Shown one piece after another: positions 55,427 through 63,566 of a DNA stretch of 64,000 nt (the first letter of the stretch is position 1; every line of letters starts with the position of its first letter). This stretch comes from Paucisalibacillus globulus (lineage in GTDB: Bacteria > Bacillota > Bacilli > Bacillales > Amphibacillaceae), in contig NZ_LT855393.1 in NCBI RefSeq assembly GCF_900184735.1, positions 62,001 through 126,000 of the forward strand, in the 5' to 3' direction. The notes under the pieces were generated by a model. That model searched no databases. It was not told the DNA's origin and worked only from the letters and a program-made list of their open reading frames with translations. The position numbers were made by a program, and so were the translations under genes.

Positions 55427-55485
55427 ACCGCGGGGACAGGTTCCTTGGCTCAGAAGAAACGAGCCGAGGAACCTGTCCCCGCGGT
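55427..55485. repeat. Dispersed palindrome family, most complete copy
   Basis: Arms of 25 bp: ACCGCGGGGACAGGTTCC then TTGGCTC; 9-nt loop; GAGCCGAGG then AACCTGTCCCCGCGGT. One G:T-type mismatch. It ends 5 bp before the stop codon end of the duplicated membrane-protein gene and could terminate it. Confidence 0.95.
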
Positions 55486-55490
55486 ATATG

Positions 55491-56747
55491 CTATAACTTA
55501 CTACGTTCAGGCATCACAACATATCCCATTGCCTTCCGCATTTTAAGCACTTTTATCAGTTGTTCCTGAAGAGTTGCACTACATGTCACCTCTATAATGA
55601 CCTCACTTTTACGCTTTGCTATTAAGTTTAATTTCTTCTTTCTAATTACAACTTCAATAAGCAATCCCAGCAGGAAACCTCCAACTAATCCTATCAATCC
55701 CCAAATGATTGGGCCCCAATCCCATATGAACCCGTATATTGTTCCCAATACTGAAAAGACAGTTGCACTCATCATTGCTCCATCAAGAACACTTTCACCA
55801 TCCGATCGATGGATGGTATCGATAATATGTGTCTGGGAACTAAGGTTTTCCACAGGTAATGCCACAATATTTTGCTTTGGCACACCCAGCTTTTCTATAT
55901 CGTGAATGACGATTTCCACAAAGGGAGAATGATCAAATGTGGCAATTACTTTAGTAGAGTCCTCCTCTATGCTCATTTGTTTTGGCATGTTTTCATCCCT
56001 CACTCTCAGAAACCGTATTTGTTCAATATCAAATAATATATTGCTTTCTGTTACCGATACATAAGCTTGATAGATAGCAAAAGCAAACATAGAAGGTAAA
56101 AATAGAAACCACTGCCAATCCACCATTTTAAGCGCACTATCAAAATCTCCAAGGAACGAATTAAGCCAAGTACGAATAGCGACAGCCTTATAGCAAACAA
56201 ATATCCACCAAGCCAAAATGAACGCGCCAACAACCGTACTGCCCCCATATAATTGACCCAAACCAGGTGTAAAAAACGACCAGATAAATCCGACCCAGGG
56301 CTTTCTCTTTTCTAAGGTGACAACATCGAAAAAACTAACATCTGAAGGAGTAACAGGCGCATCCTCAATTTCAGAGAGAATATGACTTTTCTTTATCTCC
56401 ACAGCACATCGGTAACTGTCCCATATGGAATACAGATACACGGCCAAATATAGTAAAACCCAATCCTGATTTAAAACTGCCTTTGCTTCCTCAAATTCAC
56501 CGTGAAAGGATAAAGCAATCGCCATATTTAGATTAGACAAGTTATTTACTACTAGTTCCCAAATAATTAGAATAAAGCCATGCAAATACTTCCCCAAAAA
56601 CATATGTCCAAACCCTGGAAAGGCGGCAGACCACCAAGCTGCAATCCAAGGGTGACGGGGATAGACCGAATTGGTCCCCCAAATAGATATTCTACCTTTA
56701 GAATAACGTGGTTTTATGGTGCTAGACTCAAACTTCTGGTGCGGCAT
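55491..56747 (-). CDS. Internally duplicated multi-helix membrane protein
   Basis: 418 aa. Two similar modules are visible: HPWIAAWWSAAFPGFGHMFL (about 32-51) and KPWVGFIWSFFTPGLGQLYG (about 148-167), each followed by a helix, a W-rich stretch (LNQDWVLLYLAVYLYSIWDS / VDWQWFLFLPSMFAFAIYQA) and a basic tail. The PGxGxxYxG motif is like TM2-type small membrane domains. The C-terminal third has a cytoplasmic segment then two helices with GxxxG packing (IIWGLIGLVGGFLLGLLIE). Function unknown. Single gene. Confidence 0.65.
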   Translation of the reverse strand: MPHQKFESSTIKPRYSKGRISIWGTNSVYPRHPWIAAWWSAAFPGFGHMFLGKYLHGFILIIWELVVNNLSNLNMAIALSFHGEFEEAKAVLNQDWVLLYLAVYLYSIWDSYRCAVEIKKSHILSEIEDAPVTPSDVSFFDVVTLEKRKPWVGFIWSFFTPGLGQLYGGSTVVGAFILAWWIFVCYKAVAIRTWLNSFLGDFDSALKMVDWQWFLFLPSMFAFAIYQAYVSVTESNILFDIEQIRFLRVRDENMPKQMSIEEDSTKVIATFDHSPFVEIVIHDIEKLGVPKQNIVALPVENLSSQTHIIDTIHRSDGESVLDGAMMSATVFSVLGTIYGFIWDWGPIIWGLIGLVGGFLLGLLIEVVIRKKKLNLIAKRKSEVIIEVTCSATLQEQLIKVLKMRKAMGYVVMPERSKL

Positions 56748-56891
56748 AGGAAATATGCTCCTTTAACTATAGCCTTATCCTAATATAAACAATATTTTCC
56801 ATTTTATTCATAGAGACAACAGGATGTAAGGATTAATAGAAATGAAGATTTACCACTAGAATTTCCACCAGCATCTTTCTTTTCTACTCCA

Positions 56892-56922
56892 TAAAAAAGG
56901 ACATCTTCGCTCAGATGTCCTT
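56892..56922 (-). terminator. Terminator after NTF2-like gene
   Basis: AAGGACATCT pairs with AGATGTCCTT, then T6 on the minus strand. Confidence 0.8.
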
Positions 56923-56992
56923 AATAGTTTATGCTTCTTATTATTGTAATACTTTTGTGGTTATCATTGCGTTAGCTTTCTAGTTTATTTTA

Positions 56993-57017
56993 GAACCAAG
57001 AACCTGTCCCCATGGTT
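56993..57017. repeat. Dispersed palindrome family, half copy
   Basis: AAGAACCTGTCCCCATGGTTC, the right arm, touching the stop codon of the NTF2-like gene. Confidence 0.75.
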
Positions 57018-57419
57018 CTAAAATATCCCATTTTCATTAGGAGACTCTTCCGGTACAGCCTGCCCCACATCCCACAACTCAACCACTTTGCCATCCTCAA
57101 AACGGAATATATGAACCACAGCAAATCCAAGATCCTCTGGTTTTTGCCTCACATGGGAGTAAACCGTCACCAAATCATTCTCTTCAACAGCAAGCTTAAC
57201 CTCTAACACCTTCTGAGGATTACCGGCTGCATCCTGTTCCATCGCTTGCATCAGTGAATCGGCATCACCATGAAAATATGGATTATGGTGGCAGAAGTCT
57301 GGACCTATGTATTGTTGATATGCTTTGCGAACTTTCCCTGATGCGACAAGTTGTAGAAATGATACAGCTTTCTCTTTTTGGGTGAGACTTGAATTAATCT
57401 GATTTTCTGTAGTCATCAT
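57018..57419 (-). CDS. NTF2/SnoaL-like protein
   Basis: 133 aa, a cone-shaped alpha+beta fold: QYIGPDFCHHNPYFHGDADS, LVTVYSHVRQ and VVHIFRFEDGKVVELWDVGQ are the typical SnoaL-like strands. Members are small ligand-binding or isomerase-like enzymes; the family's usual Asp/His pair is represented by HHNP and the WDV segment. Substrate unknown. It lies 22 bp downstream of the second GGDEF gene on the same strand, so may be co-transcribed. Confidence 0.83.
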   Translation of the reverse strand: MMTTENQINSSLTQKEKAVSFLQLVASGKVRKAYQQYIGPDFCHHNPYFHGDADSLMQAMEQDAAGNPQKVLEVKLAVEENDLVTVYSHVRQKPEDLGFAVVHIFRFEDGKVVELWDVGQAVPEESPNENGIF

Positions 57420-57441
57420 GACCAGCCTTTCAAATTTATAT

Positions 57442-58410
57442 TTACTTACCTTTTGCTTGATACATCGCCTTATCCGCTTCTCTAATCATCGTTTCCAAAT
57501 CTGCTTGCATGACTTCTGTTGTAAAGGAACCACCAATGCTTGCCGTAACATGTACCAGCTGTTCATCTATTTCCATTGGCTCTTCTAGGGCATGGTGAAT
57601 CCGTGTTGCGATTGCTTCCGGAACAGGGCGATTAACATTGGATAACAAAATCACAAATTCATCCCCACCTAAGCGACAAAGCAAGTCCGTCCCTCTTAGG
57701 ACACCATCTATCCTTGCTACCACCATCTCTAACAATCGATCGCCAACTTCATGTCCATACGTATCGTTTACACTTTTAAATCCATTTAAATCGATAAACA
57801 ACATAGCAATAGAGGAAGCATTTTCATCTTTTAACTGGTTAAATTTCTCCTTCAGTAATAACCGGTTTGCTGCCCCTGTTAAAGGATCCCGATATGCAAT
57901 CTCCTGCAGCTTCCCGTTTGCTTGTCTAACTTTTTGGATGAAGAGTACCAGAAAACTAGTGATAAATATACCAAACAAGATCAGGTAAACAAAATCTTCC
58001 TTCCCGACATTCGGAAAAATCTCTTGGTGTAGATAGATATACGAATAGACAGTAAGTAGAATGGAAGCAACACCCGCAACCAAGACCACTCGTATATTTT
58101 GATAGATAGCACTTAACGGGAGTGCTAACCACATGAAAAGATAATTAACTAGATAAGGAGAATCCGTCAATAAAACATAGAAATAAATATACATGAAGCT
58201 AACTAATACATACATCGTCAGCTTCGGGTTTACTTTTTTATGTAGTAAAAGGATTACAATTAAGTAAAATCCAGCAAATAAAAAAGCTGGTGGAAAAATA
58301 CTCGCTATCCCCTCAATGAAACTATTAATAGTAATTTGAATGATAAAATAGGCACTAATTAAAGTTACTAGTGTTACATTACGTCGATGAAAGAATTCCT
58401 GATTAATCAT
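57442..58410 (-). CDS. Membrane GGDEF diguanylate cyclase
   Basis: 322 aa from ATG 58410; the frame extends 11 codons but the ribosome site favours neither strongly. Six transmembrane helices (about 10-165) of MASE type, then a GGDEF domain (RDPLTGAANRLLLKEKFNQL, CRLGGDEFVILLSN) ending in the DKAMYQAK motif. Likely makes cyclic di-GMP at the membrane. Second cyclase within 3 kb, which points to local concentration of this signalling. Confidence 0.9.
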   Translation of the reverse strand: MINQEFFHRRNVTLVTLISAYFIIQITINSFIEGIASIFPPAFLFAGFYLIVILLLHKKVNPKLTMYVLVSFMYIYFYVLLTDSPYLVNYLFMWLALPLSAIYQNIRVVLVAGVASILLTVYSYIYLHQEIFPNVGKEDFVYLILFGIFITSFLVLFIQKVRQANGKLQEIAYRDPLTGAANRLLLKEKFNQLKDENASSIAMLFIDLNGFKSVNDTYGHEVGDRLLEMVVARIDGVLRGTDLLCRLGGDEFVILLSNVNRPVPEAIATRIHHALEEPMEIDEQLVHVTASIGGSFTTEVMQADLETMIREADKAMYQAKGK

Positions 58411-58617
58411 AGCTGTACCATTTCCCATCTGATGAATGTGCAAAAAATAAATCTATCTATATCAATGATTATAACTTACGATAGAATAAAATAATTAATT
58501 TTTCTATAATTTTTTTACCCAATTGGACTTTCTATGAAACTATAAAAGACTTCAGTCGTATGATAGTAAAGCTTATCTGAGACAATAGACCACACATTAT
58601 AGTAAGGGAAGATGCTT

Positions 58618-59208
58618 TTGAAAAGAAAATCACAAAAGGCAAGTGAAAAACAAAACAAAAAACGAGAAAAAATCATTTTTGTTAAGCTCATTATCATTGG
58701 GATTACGGTGTTAATTGGTAGCTCGGTTCTCGTATACAATTTCTTTGAGGGCGATCTCTATACAGCGTTCGTATTGGATTTAGTAGGTAAATCTTTTCTA
58801 TATGCTGCAGCTCTACTATTTTGTTCCTTTATCCTGTATCTTTGCTTTACCATAACGGTTATAAATCCTCAACGAGTCAAATTGAAAAAGGTCATCGCAT
58901 TCGCATCTGTCGGAATTATAACGTTAATCCTAACCATCTTTTTAGTAAGATTTAGCTTTAATGAAATCACAAAGGGTGCTACTGACCTGTCGGCTTATTC
59001 CAAAGGTGAATGGCAGGTTAAGGAAATGCTTGTCACAGATGTCTATCGTGGTGGTTATCACACAGGACCCGGTGTGCTGATTGAAACTAAGGAAGGCGAA
59101 ATGTCACTTCATTGGGAGAACTACTTTAGTAATGTAGGTGAAAAATATCGATTTACCTATTTGGATGCTACTAACACGATTATTAAGGTGGATAGAGTCG
59201 CTGATTAG
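58618..59208 (+). CDS. Hypothetical membrane protein
   Basis: 196 aa from TTG 58618, eight bases after AAGGGA; ATG 58612, only two bases after the site, is the alternative. A very basic start (KRKSQKASEKQNKKREK) and three helices (about 20-40, 55-80, 95-115) lead to a C-terminal outside domain of about 75 residues with VKEMLVTDVYRGGYHTGPG. Not recognised. Divergent from the GGDEF gene. Confidence 0.6.
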   Translation: MKRKSQKASEKQNKKREKIIFVKLIIIGITVLIGSSVLVYNFFEGDLYTAFVLDLVGKSFLYAAALLFCSFILYLCFTITVINPQRVKLKKVIAFASVGIITLILTIFLVRFSFNEITKGATDLSAYSKGEWQVKEMLVTDVYRGGYHTGPGVLIETKEGEMSLHWENYFSNVGEKYRFTYLDATNTIIKVDRVAD

Positions 59209-59228
59209 CTACTAAAGATTGGTTCTTC

Positions 59229-59241
59229 GGTGCCTGGCACC
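59229..59241. repeat. Short GGTGCC/GGCACC palindrome
   Basis: GGTGCCTGGCACC between TTCGG and CCCGAA; a different hairpin from the main dispersed family but similarly placed just after a stop codon. Confidence 0.5.
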
Positions 59242-59290
59242 ACCCGAAATATGTCGACTAATGTCGAATAAACGGACTGATAAGAACAGA

Positions 59291-59327
59291 AAAAAGGATT
59301 GGTAAACTGACCTTACCAATCCTTTTT
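59291..59327. terminator. Bidirectional terminator
   Basis: Perfect 15-bp stem AAAAAGGATTGGTAA/TTACCAATCCTTTTT between convergent genes. Confidence 0.9.
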
Positions 59328-59347
59328 GAATACTCATTTTGCATTTA

Positions 59348-59971
59348 TTAAGAGATATTCTCCACATATTCCCTTAAAGAACCTGGAGCAGCTTTCTGAT
59401 GCCCATTCCCTTTAACCGTTATTTCTAATTTATCGGTCACTTTGTCTTTCATCGAAACACCCGGGCTAAGCAACAACATCCCTGCCTTCGCATACTTCTT
59501 CACCTGGGACCGTGAAATTCCCAGTATTTCGGCAAGTAACTTATCGATTCGAAGACCAAATTCATATTTACAGTTAATATGAATGGTCACTTCATTTGAA
59601 ACTAAGTGAAATTTATCCTTTTTAATTTCATAATGAATCTCTTGATTCACAGCATCACATAGCTTTTGTAATTTACTCGTTTGGAAAGCATGATGCCAGA
59701 TTGTTTCTTTATCATTATTCATATATTTTTGAAGTAGTTTGGAATCAATTTTGTTTACATGGACTCTTGAGAAAATAGGGTAATTCCATGTATTTTCACA
59801 ATGCACACACTTATAAATAAGCCAAATATCCACCAATTTTTGATTCGCATTCACCCTGAATTTATCACTACAATAGTATTCGGTGCTCCCCTTACAATTC
59901 CTACAATTTCGTATGACCTTAGGGGTTTCCTGTGCAATAATTTCATACGTAATAACATGATTTAAACTCAT
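59348..59971 (-). CDS. DUF1062 protein
   Basis: 207 aa. CRNCKG and CVHCENTW give four cysteines for a zinc ribbon in the first quarter; the C-terminal part RIDKLLAEILGISRSQVKKY with GMLLLSPG looks like an S4-type RNA-binding segment. This matches DUF1062, whose function is unknown; nucleic-acid binding is inference. AGGAGGAGCG precedes the ATG. A leader with an intrinsic terminator lies upstream. Confidence 0.8.
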   Translation of the reverse strand: MSLNHVITYEIIAQETPKVIRNCRNCKGSTEYYCSDKFRVNANQKLVDIWLIYKCVHCENTWNYPIFSRVHVNKIDSKLLQKYMNNDKETIWHHAFQTSKLQKLCDAVNQEIHYEIKKDKFHLVSNEVTIHINCKYEFGLRIDKLLAEILGISRSQVKKYAKAGMLLLSPGVSMKDKVTDKLEITVKGNGHQKAAPGSLREYVENIS

Positions 59972-59984
59972 AACTCGCTCCTCC

Positions 59985-60222
59985 TATTTTTCAGAGGAAC
60001 GCTAAATAATGCTGATGGGAGAAATTTTTTCCCATAAAAAAAGCAGAACACCTTATAGGTATCCCGCTTGGAATGTAAACAACAGATTATCCCGCGTTCC
60101 CTGTAATGGCTAAAAATAGGCACACTTCTCCCGTCGCCTGAACCGTCCTGTTCAAAAAGAAATGTACTATTTAATTGCTTAACCATTACAAGTAATTTGG
60201 CAAATCCTATTCCACCTTCCAT
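59985..60222 (-). promoter_or_regulatory. Leader with internal terminator upstream of DUF1062 gene
   Basis: Read on the minus strand, AGCGGGATACCT pairs with AGGTGTTCTGCT (60042-60068) and is followed by T7, i.e. a terminator 70 bp before the DUF1062 start. A second hairpin TGGGA/TCCCA lies next to it. An 84-codon frame (59968-60222) begins behind TAGGAGAAAT and overlaps the DUF1062 ATG by ATGA, but its second half looks non-coding. So this 396-bp gap (59972-60367) may hold a regulatory leader or a decayed small gene. I cannot match it to a known riboswitch. Confidence 0.4.
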
Positions 60223-60367
60223 ATTTCTCCTATCTAAAATTATATAGTATTTGTTTTGGATGTCAACAACTGCTCACCAAATATTATGACTATTTATAAT
60301 ATTGTAAGCTAAGAATGTAAATATTATATATAATAGAACTAGCACTATTTTCTAGGAGGAACGAAGA

Positions 60368-60868
60368 ATGTCTTATGTTGCATTACTCAGAGGAATCAAC
60401 CTAGGTAAAAGGAATAAAGTAGATATGAAATCGTTAAAGGCTCTCTTTGAGGAAATGGGCTTTCAAAACGTGCGGACCTATATTCAAACGGGTAATGTCT
60501 TGTTTGACGAACCTATTTGTGACGAACAGCAGATGGAAACCCAACTGAAGAACACATTTGGATTTGATATTCCTGTGACTATACGTGCTAAAGAAGATTT
60601 AGAAAAGATTCACCAGCATCCCTTATTTACGAAAGACAATGTATACCTTCTTTTTCTAAAAACACCAATATCAAACGAGCAACTCGAACTCCTGAAAGAA
60701 ATCGTTGATGATGAATTTGACGTAATTGATCATCAAAATATTATCATCCATCTCTCTAAGAATTTTCATCAAACCCGATATAACAATGCCTTTTTTGAAA
60801 GGAAGCTTCAAATGAACTCGACCGCTCGTAATCGGAATACAGTGGAGAAGGTTCTAGGGAAGATGTAA
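60368..60868 (+). CDS. DUF1697 protein
   Basis: 166 aa. YVALLRGINLGKRNKVDMKS, GFQNVRTYIQTGNVLF and the C-terminal NSTARNRNTVEKVLGKM are DUF1697 hallmarks. The family is common and cytoplasmic, with no known activity. AGGAGGAACG precedes the ATG and a TATAAT-like box lies at 60329. Ends at a terminator. Confidence 0.9.
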   Translation: MSYVALLRGINLGKRNKVDMKSLKALFEEMGFQNVRTYIQTGNVLFDEPICDEQQMETQLKNTFGFDIPVTIRAKEDLEKIHQHPLFTKDNVYLLFLKTPISNEQLELLKEIVDDEFDVIDHQNIIIHLSKNFHQTRYNNAFFERKLQMNSTARNRNTVEKVLGKM

Positions 60869-60878
60869 GGGATAGATG

Positions 60879-60911
60879 GAACCCTAGCCGTACTAAGAAT
60901 GGCTAGGGTTC
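60879..60911. terminator. Terminator after DUF1697 gene
   Basis: GAACCCTAGCC pairs with GGCTAGGGTTC, 11-nt loop. Confidence 0.75.
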
Positions 60912-60997
60912 ACTTATTAAATGGCTTTAATGTATAGGGAAATGTTTAACACCTATATGTTAAAGCCCTCGTTCATCTTTTGCTAAGTGCAACGAGG

Positions 60998-61867
60998 TTA
61001 AGCTTTCTTAATAGGCGGGAAGGTTTTCACCGTTTCTGAAATCCTCCTCCAAATTAAACATCTTTCTTCCATTGACATCTGCGTATCCAGTTCAAACTCA
61101 CCCTTAAACTTATACATAATATGCCCCAGGGGCCCTTTTACTTTTGCAAATACAATTCTTCTGTGTTTCTGATGATGAATGACTTCATGTATATGATCGT
61201 CAACTTTATGTTCATGGGCGTTCTTTTCCCTAATTACTTTCCCATCAGCTGATATGGAATTATCCCATTCTCCATTCGGAAATAACTTTGGAAACCAAAT
61301 CATCGTTTCTTCATGGTAGGGATGTGTTGTACCGCCTCTTTGGAATCCCTTATAGCTGTGACCAAATACATTCGCCGCATCGGCACATGTTCTGAATGCG
61401 ACATTATCCTTTAGATGAATCTCGCCTTTCTTTATATACGTTTCAGGAGAAATCTCTTTTTCTACCTCCCAAGGTATAAAGTCCGATCCCATTTCTTCTA
61501 CCTTACTATGAATATAGTGAACTACTTCATCTATTTGTTCATGAACAGTAATTAAATCTTTAGTCACATCGATTCTTTTAATTTCATGACCTGTAATACT
61601 AATGATATCTTGCTCCCTAATTAAATCGTTCTGGGCTTGTTCTGGTGATTGATGGTACCCTTCATCTATTTCAATATGTAAATTCAATTGTGGGAAAAAC
61701 ATATCGGTCAGGGCATACTTGCCATCTTCTCTTACTATGTATTGTTGCGTGATAAACTTAATATCGATATTGTCTAATCTATTCCATATTCTAGTAATCA
61801 CATAATTCTCATCGTTCTTTTTATTCGTCTTAGCTAGCTGAGCCTTAATATATTTATATTTCAACAT
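60998..61867 (-). CDS. Probable PvuRts1I/AbaSI-type modification-dependent endonuclease
   Basis: 289 aa. N-terminal part has TDMFFPQLNLHIEIDEGYHQ (Asp 55, Glu 66, Asp 68, His 72) and DLIREQDI, the arrangement of a Vsr-like PD-(D/E)XK nuclease. The C-terminal part has FRTCADAANVFGHSYKGFQR and MIWFPKLFPNGEW, then VKGPLGHIMYKFKGEFELD, like the SRA-type reader of PvuRts1I/AbaSI, which cut DNA carrying hydroxymethyl- or glucosylated cytosine. It would thus be a single-protein type IV defence against modified phages. No methylase is next to it, as expected. The assignment rests on remembered motifs. Confidence 0.65.
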   Translation of the reverse strand: MLKYKYIKAQLAKTNKKNDENYVITRIWNRLDNIDIKFITQQYIVREDGKYALTDMFFPQLNLHIEIDEGYHQSPEQAQNDLIREQDIISITGHEIKRIDVTKDLITVHEQIDEVVHYIHSKVEEMGSDFIPWEVEKEISPETYIKKGEIHLKDNVAFRTCADAANVFGHSYKGFQRGGTTHPYHEETMIWFPKLFPNGEWDNSISADGKVIREKNAHEHKVDDHIHEVIHHQKHRRIVFAKVKGPLGHIMYKFKGEFELDTQMSMEERCLIWRRISETVKTFPPIKKA

Positions 61868-61998
61868 TCTTGCAATCCCCCGTCAGTTCTTTATCCTAGA
61901 TTCCTTACAATCAGACTACCAATAATATCTCTTGGGTGACAATAGATAAGGTACAAAGAGGCACTTCAACAATTCGAGTCAATATGCCCACCGAACAA

Positions 61999-62646
61999 CT
62001 AAGATACAATCTCTAAAATATTCCCATCCGGATCTATCACATGGAATGTAGAATGCACAGAACTTCTTCGCACCTGAAAGTTTCGTGATTCTAATAATCG
62101 ATAATAATAAAATATTCGCATCGGCTTAGACTCCCGGATGGCCTTAGAGAGGGCTATCAAGATTTCGTGATCAGGGGTTAGAGTTTCCATATCAACATTA
62201 CTATTTATCAATTTTAGTTTCTTTCTAGAACGGTGAAGTGCTGTTTTAATAGACTCATTGCTTACTCTTAACATGGATGCTATTTCTTTTGAACTGTATC
62301 CAAATACATCCTTCAAGGTAACCAGCATAGCCTGTTTTAACGGTAAGGTGGTAAATAAAATTTCAATTAGTCCATAATAATCTATAAAATCGTACTCTTC
62401 ACCTAATAGTTCTTCATTAAATGATATACTTTCTTTATACTTCCTTTTCTCATCGATAAAGTGATTTCTAGCTACCGTACATAAATAGGAATATGTAAAC
62501 TCTTTTTGTGGTTCAGACTTTTTTATTTTAAACACCTTTACTATCGTTTCTTGCACTAAATCCTCAGCAGTCCAAGGAGAGCCTGATAACGTTAAGCAAT
62601 ACTTATAAAGCTTATTAATCGTTAACTCTAAATCTTCAAAAACCAT
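61999..62646 (-). CDS. ECF-type RNA polymerase sigma factor with extra C-terminal tail
   Basis: 215 aa. Region 2 (KYCLTLSGSPWTAEDLVQET, then FTYSYLCTVARNHFIDEKR) and region 4 (GYSSKEIASMLRVSNESIKT, ALHRSRKKL) are clear. About 60 residues follow region 4 and end FHVIDPDGNILEIVS, which looks like the closing strand of VOC proteins. No anti-sigma gene is adjacent. The divergent VOC gene, 95 bp away, is a plausible target. GGGGG precedes the ATG. Confidence 0.85.
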   Translation of the reverse strand: MVFEDLELTINKLYKYCLTLSGSPWTAEDLVQETIVKVFKIKKSEPQKEFTYSYLCTVARNHFIDEKRKYKESISFNEELLGEEYDFIDYYGLIEILFTTLPLKQAMLVTLKDVFGYSSKEIASMLRVSNESIKTALHRSRKKLKLINSNVDMETLTPDHEILIALSKAIRESKPMRIFYYYRLLESRNFQVRRSSVHSTFHVIDPDGNILEIVS

Positions 62647-62741
62647 GGTTTACCCCCTTTTTTAAAAAAATTATATATTCATGTAACTTTTACCCTATTA
62701 TATTCGTTATAAGGAAGAATTTCATTTCAAGGAGGAAGATT

Positions 62742-63170
62742 ATGTTTAGAGTAGGTGGAATCTTTATTCCAGTAACAGATATGGAAAAGTCTATTGATTG
62801 GTATGAGAAGTTTCTAGGTGCCAAGATAATCGATCGTTGGGAAGATGGGGCTGGATTTTATTTACCAAACGGGACAGCACAAATGGCTTTAGTAAAAGTG
62901 GAATCCCCTCAGCCAACTGAGTTTACTATTAAAGGTGAAAGGAAAAATTGCTATTTTAACTTTGTCGTAGATGATATAGAAACGGCCCATCAGCATTTTA
63001 ATAGCAATGGCATCGCTACTACCGAAATCGATGATTTGGGTGGAATGAAGTTTTTCGATTTCTTTGACCTGGATGGTAATCCATTTAGTGTTGTTAATGA
63101 ATTGGAGGGCTCCCCTTACCATTCTGATAATGTTAGGGAATTGCAGGAAAGAGATAAAAGGAAAATATAA
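62742..63170 (+). CDS. VOC-family protein
   Basis: 142 aa. FIPVTDMEKSIDWYEKFLG, YFNFVVDDIETAHQHFNSNG and FFDFFDLDGNPFSVVNE make a single VOC module of glyoxalase/dioxygenase type. The C-terminal 20 residues are charged and likely disordered. Substrate unknown. AAGGAGGAAG precedes the ATG. Divergent from the ECF sigma gene whose tail resembles the VOC C-terminus. Confidence 0.9.
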   Translation: MFRVGGIFIPVTDMEKSIDWYEKFLGAKIIDRWEDGAGFYLPNGTAQMALVKVESPQPTEFTIKGERKNCYFNFVVDDIETAHQHFNSNGIATTEIDDLGGMKFFDFFDLDGNPFSVVNELEGSPYHSDNVRELQERDKRKI

Positions 63171-63180
63171 TAGTTTATAA

Positions 63181-63219
63181 AAAGAATTACCATTCAAATA
63201 GATTGGTAATTCTTTTTTT
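63181..63219. terminator. Bidirectional terminator
   Basis: AAAGAATTACCA pairs with TGGTAATTCTTT, then T7. Confidence 0.85.
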
Positions 63220-63242
63220 GGGAAAGAGATTTAATGAGCAGC

Positions 63243-63428
63243 CTATTCTATTTTCTCAAAGATGAGAATCGCTGTATTTAAGACCGTTCCCAGTGCACCG
63301 CCTTGCGAAACAGATTGAAACTTGATGTCTTTTAATGTAGCGCCGTTTTTAGCTTCGTTAGCTATTTCAGTGTTCATTTTCTCTTCCAAGTCATACGTGT
63401 TTTCTGCAAATACTACTCTTGTAAACAT
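63243..63428 (-). CDS. Small Cse60-like protein
   Basis: 61 aa from ATG 63428; GAGGAG lies 13 bases upstream, and the frame extends four codons to a GTG inside that site. The pattern DLEEKMNTEIANE...LKDIKFQSVSQ...LNTAILIFEK recalls the small sporulation protein Cse60 of Bacillus, but similarity is modest. Single gene, convergent with the VOC gene. Confidence 0.55.
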   Translation of the reverse strand: MFTRVVFAENTYDLEEKMNTEIANEAKNGATLKDIKFQSVSQGGALGTVLNTAILIFEKIE

Positions 63429-63566
63429 AGGTGAGTACACTCCTCTTTAATTATTGTTAGTTCTTAAATTATACCACTACTTTTTGATTCTCCTTTTTTA
63501 TAAAACTACTTATAATTATTACAGACCATCCGTCTATATCCCACTTCCAGATTAGGAGTGTTAACA

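Noticed and set aside
59968-60222. 84-codon minus-strand frame before the DUF1062 gene
   Set aside because: Despite a fair ribosome site and ATGA overlap, the second half crosses a terminator hairpin and has non-coding composition; kept only as a leader region.
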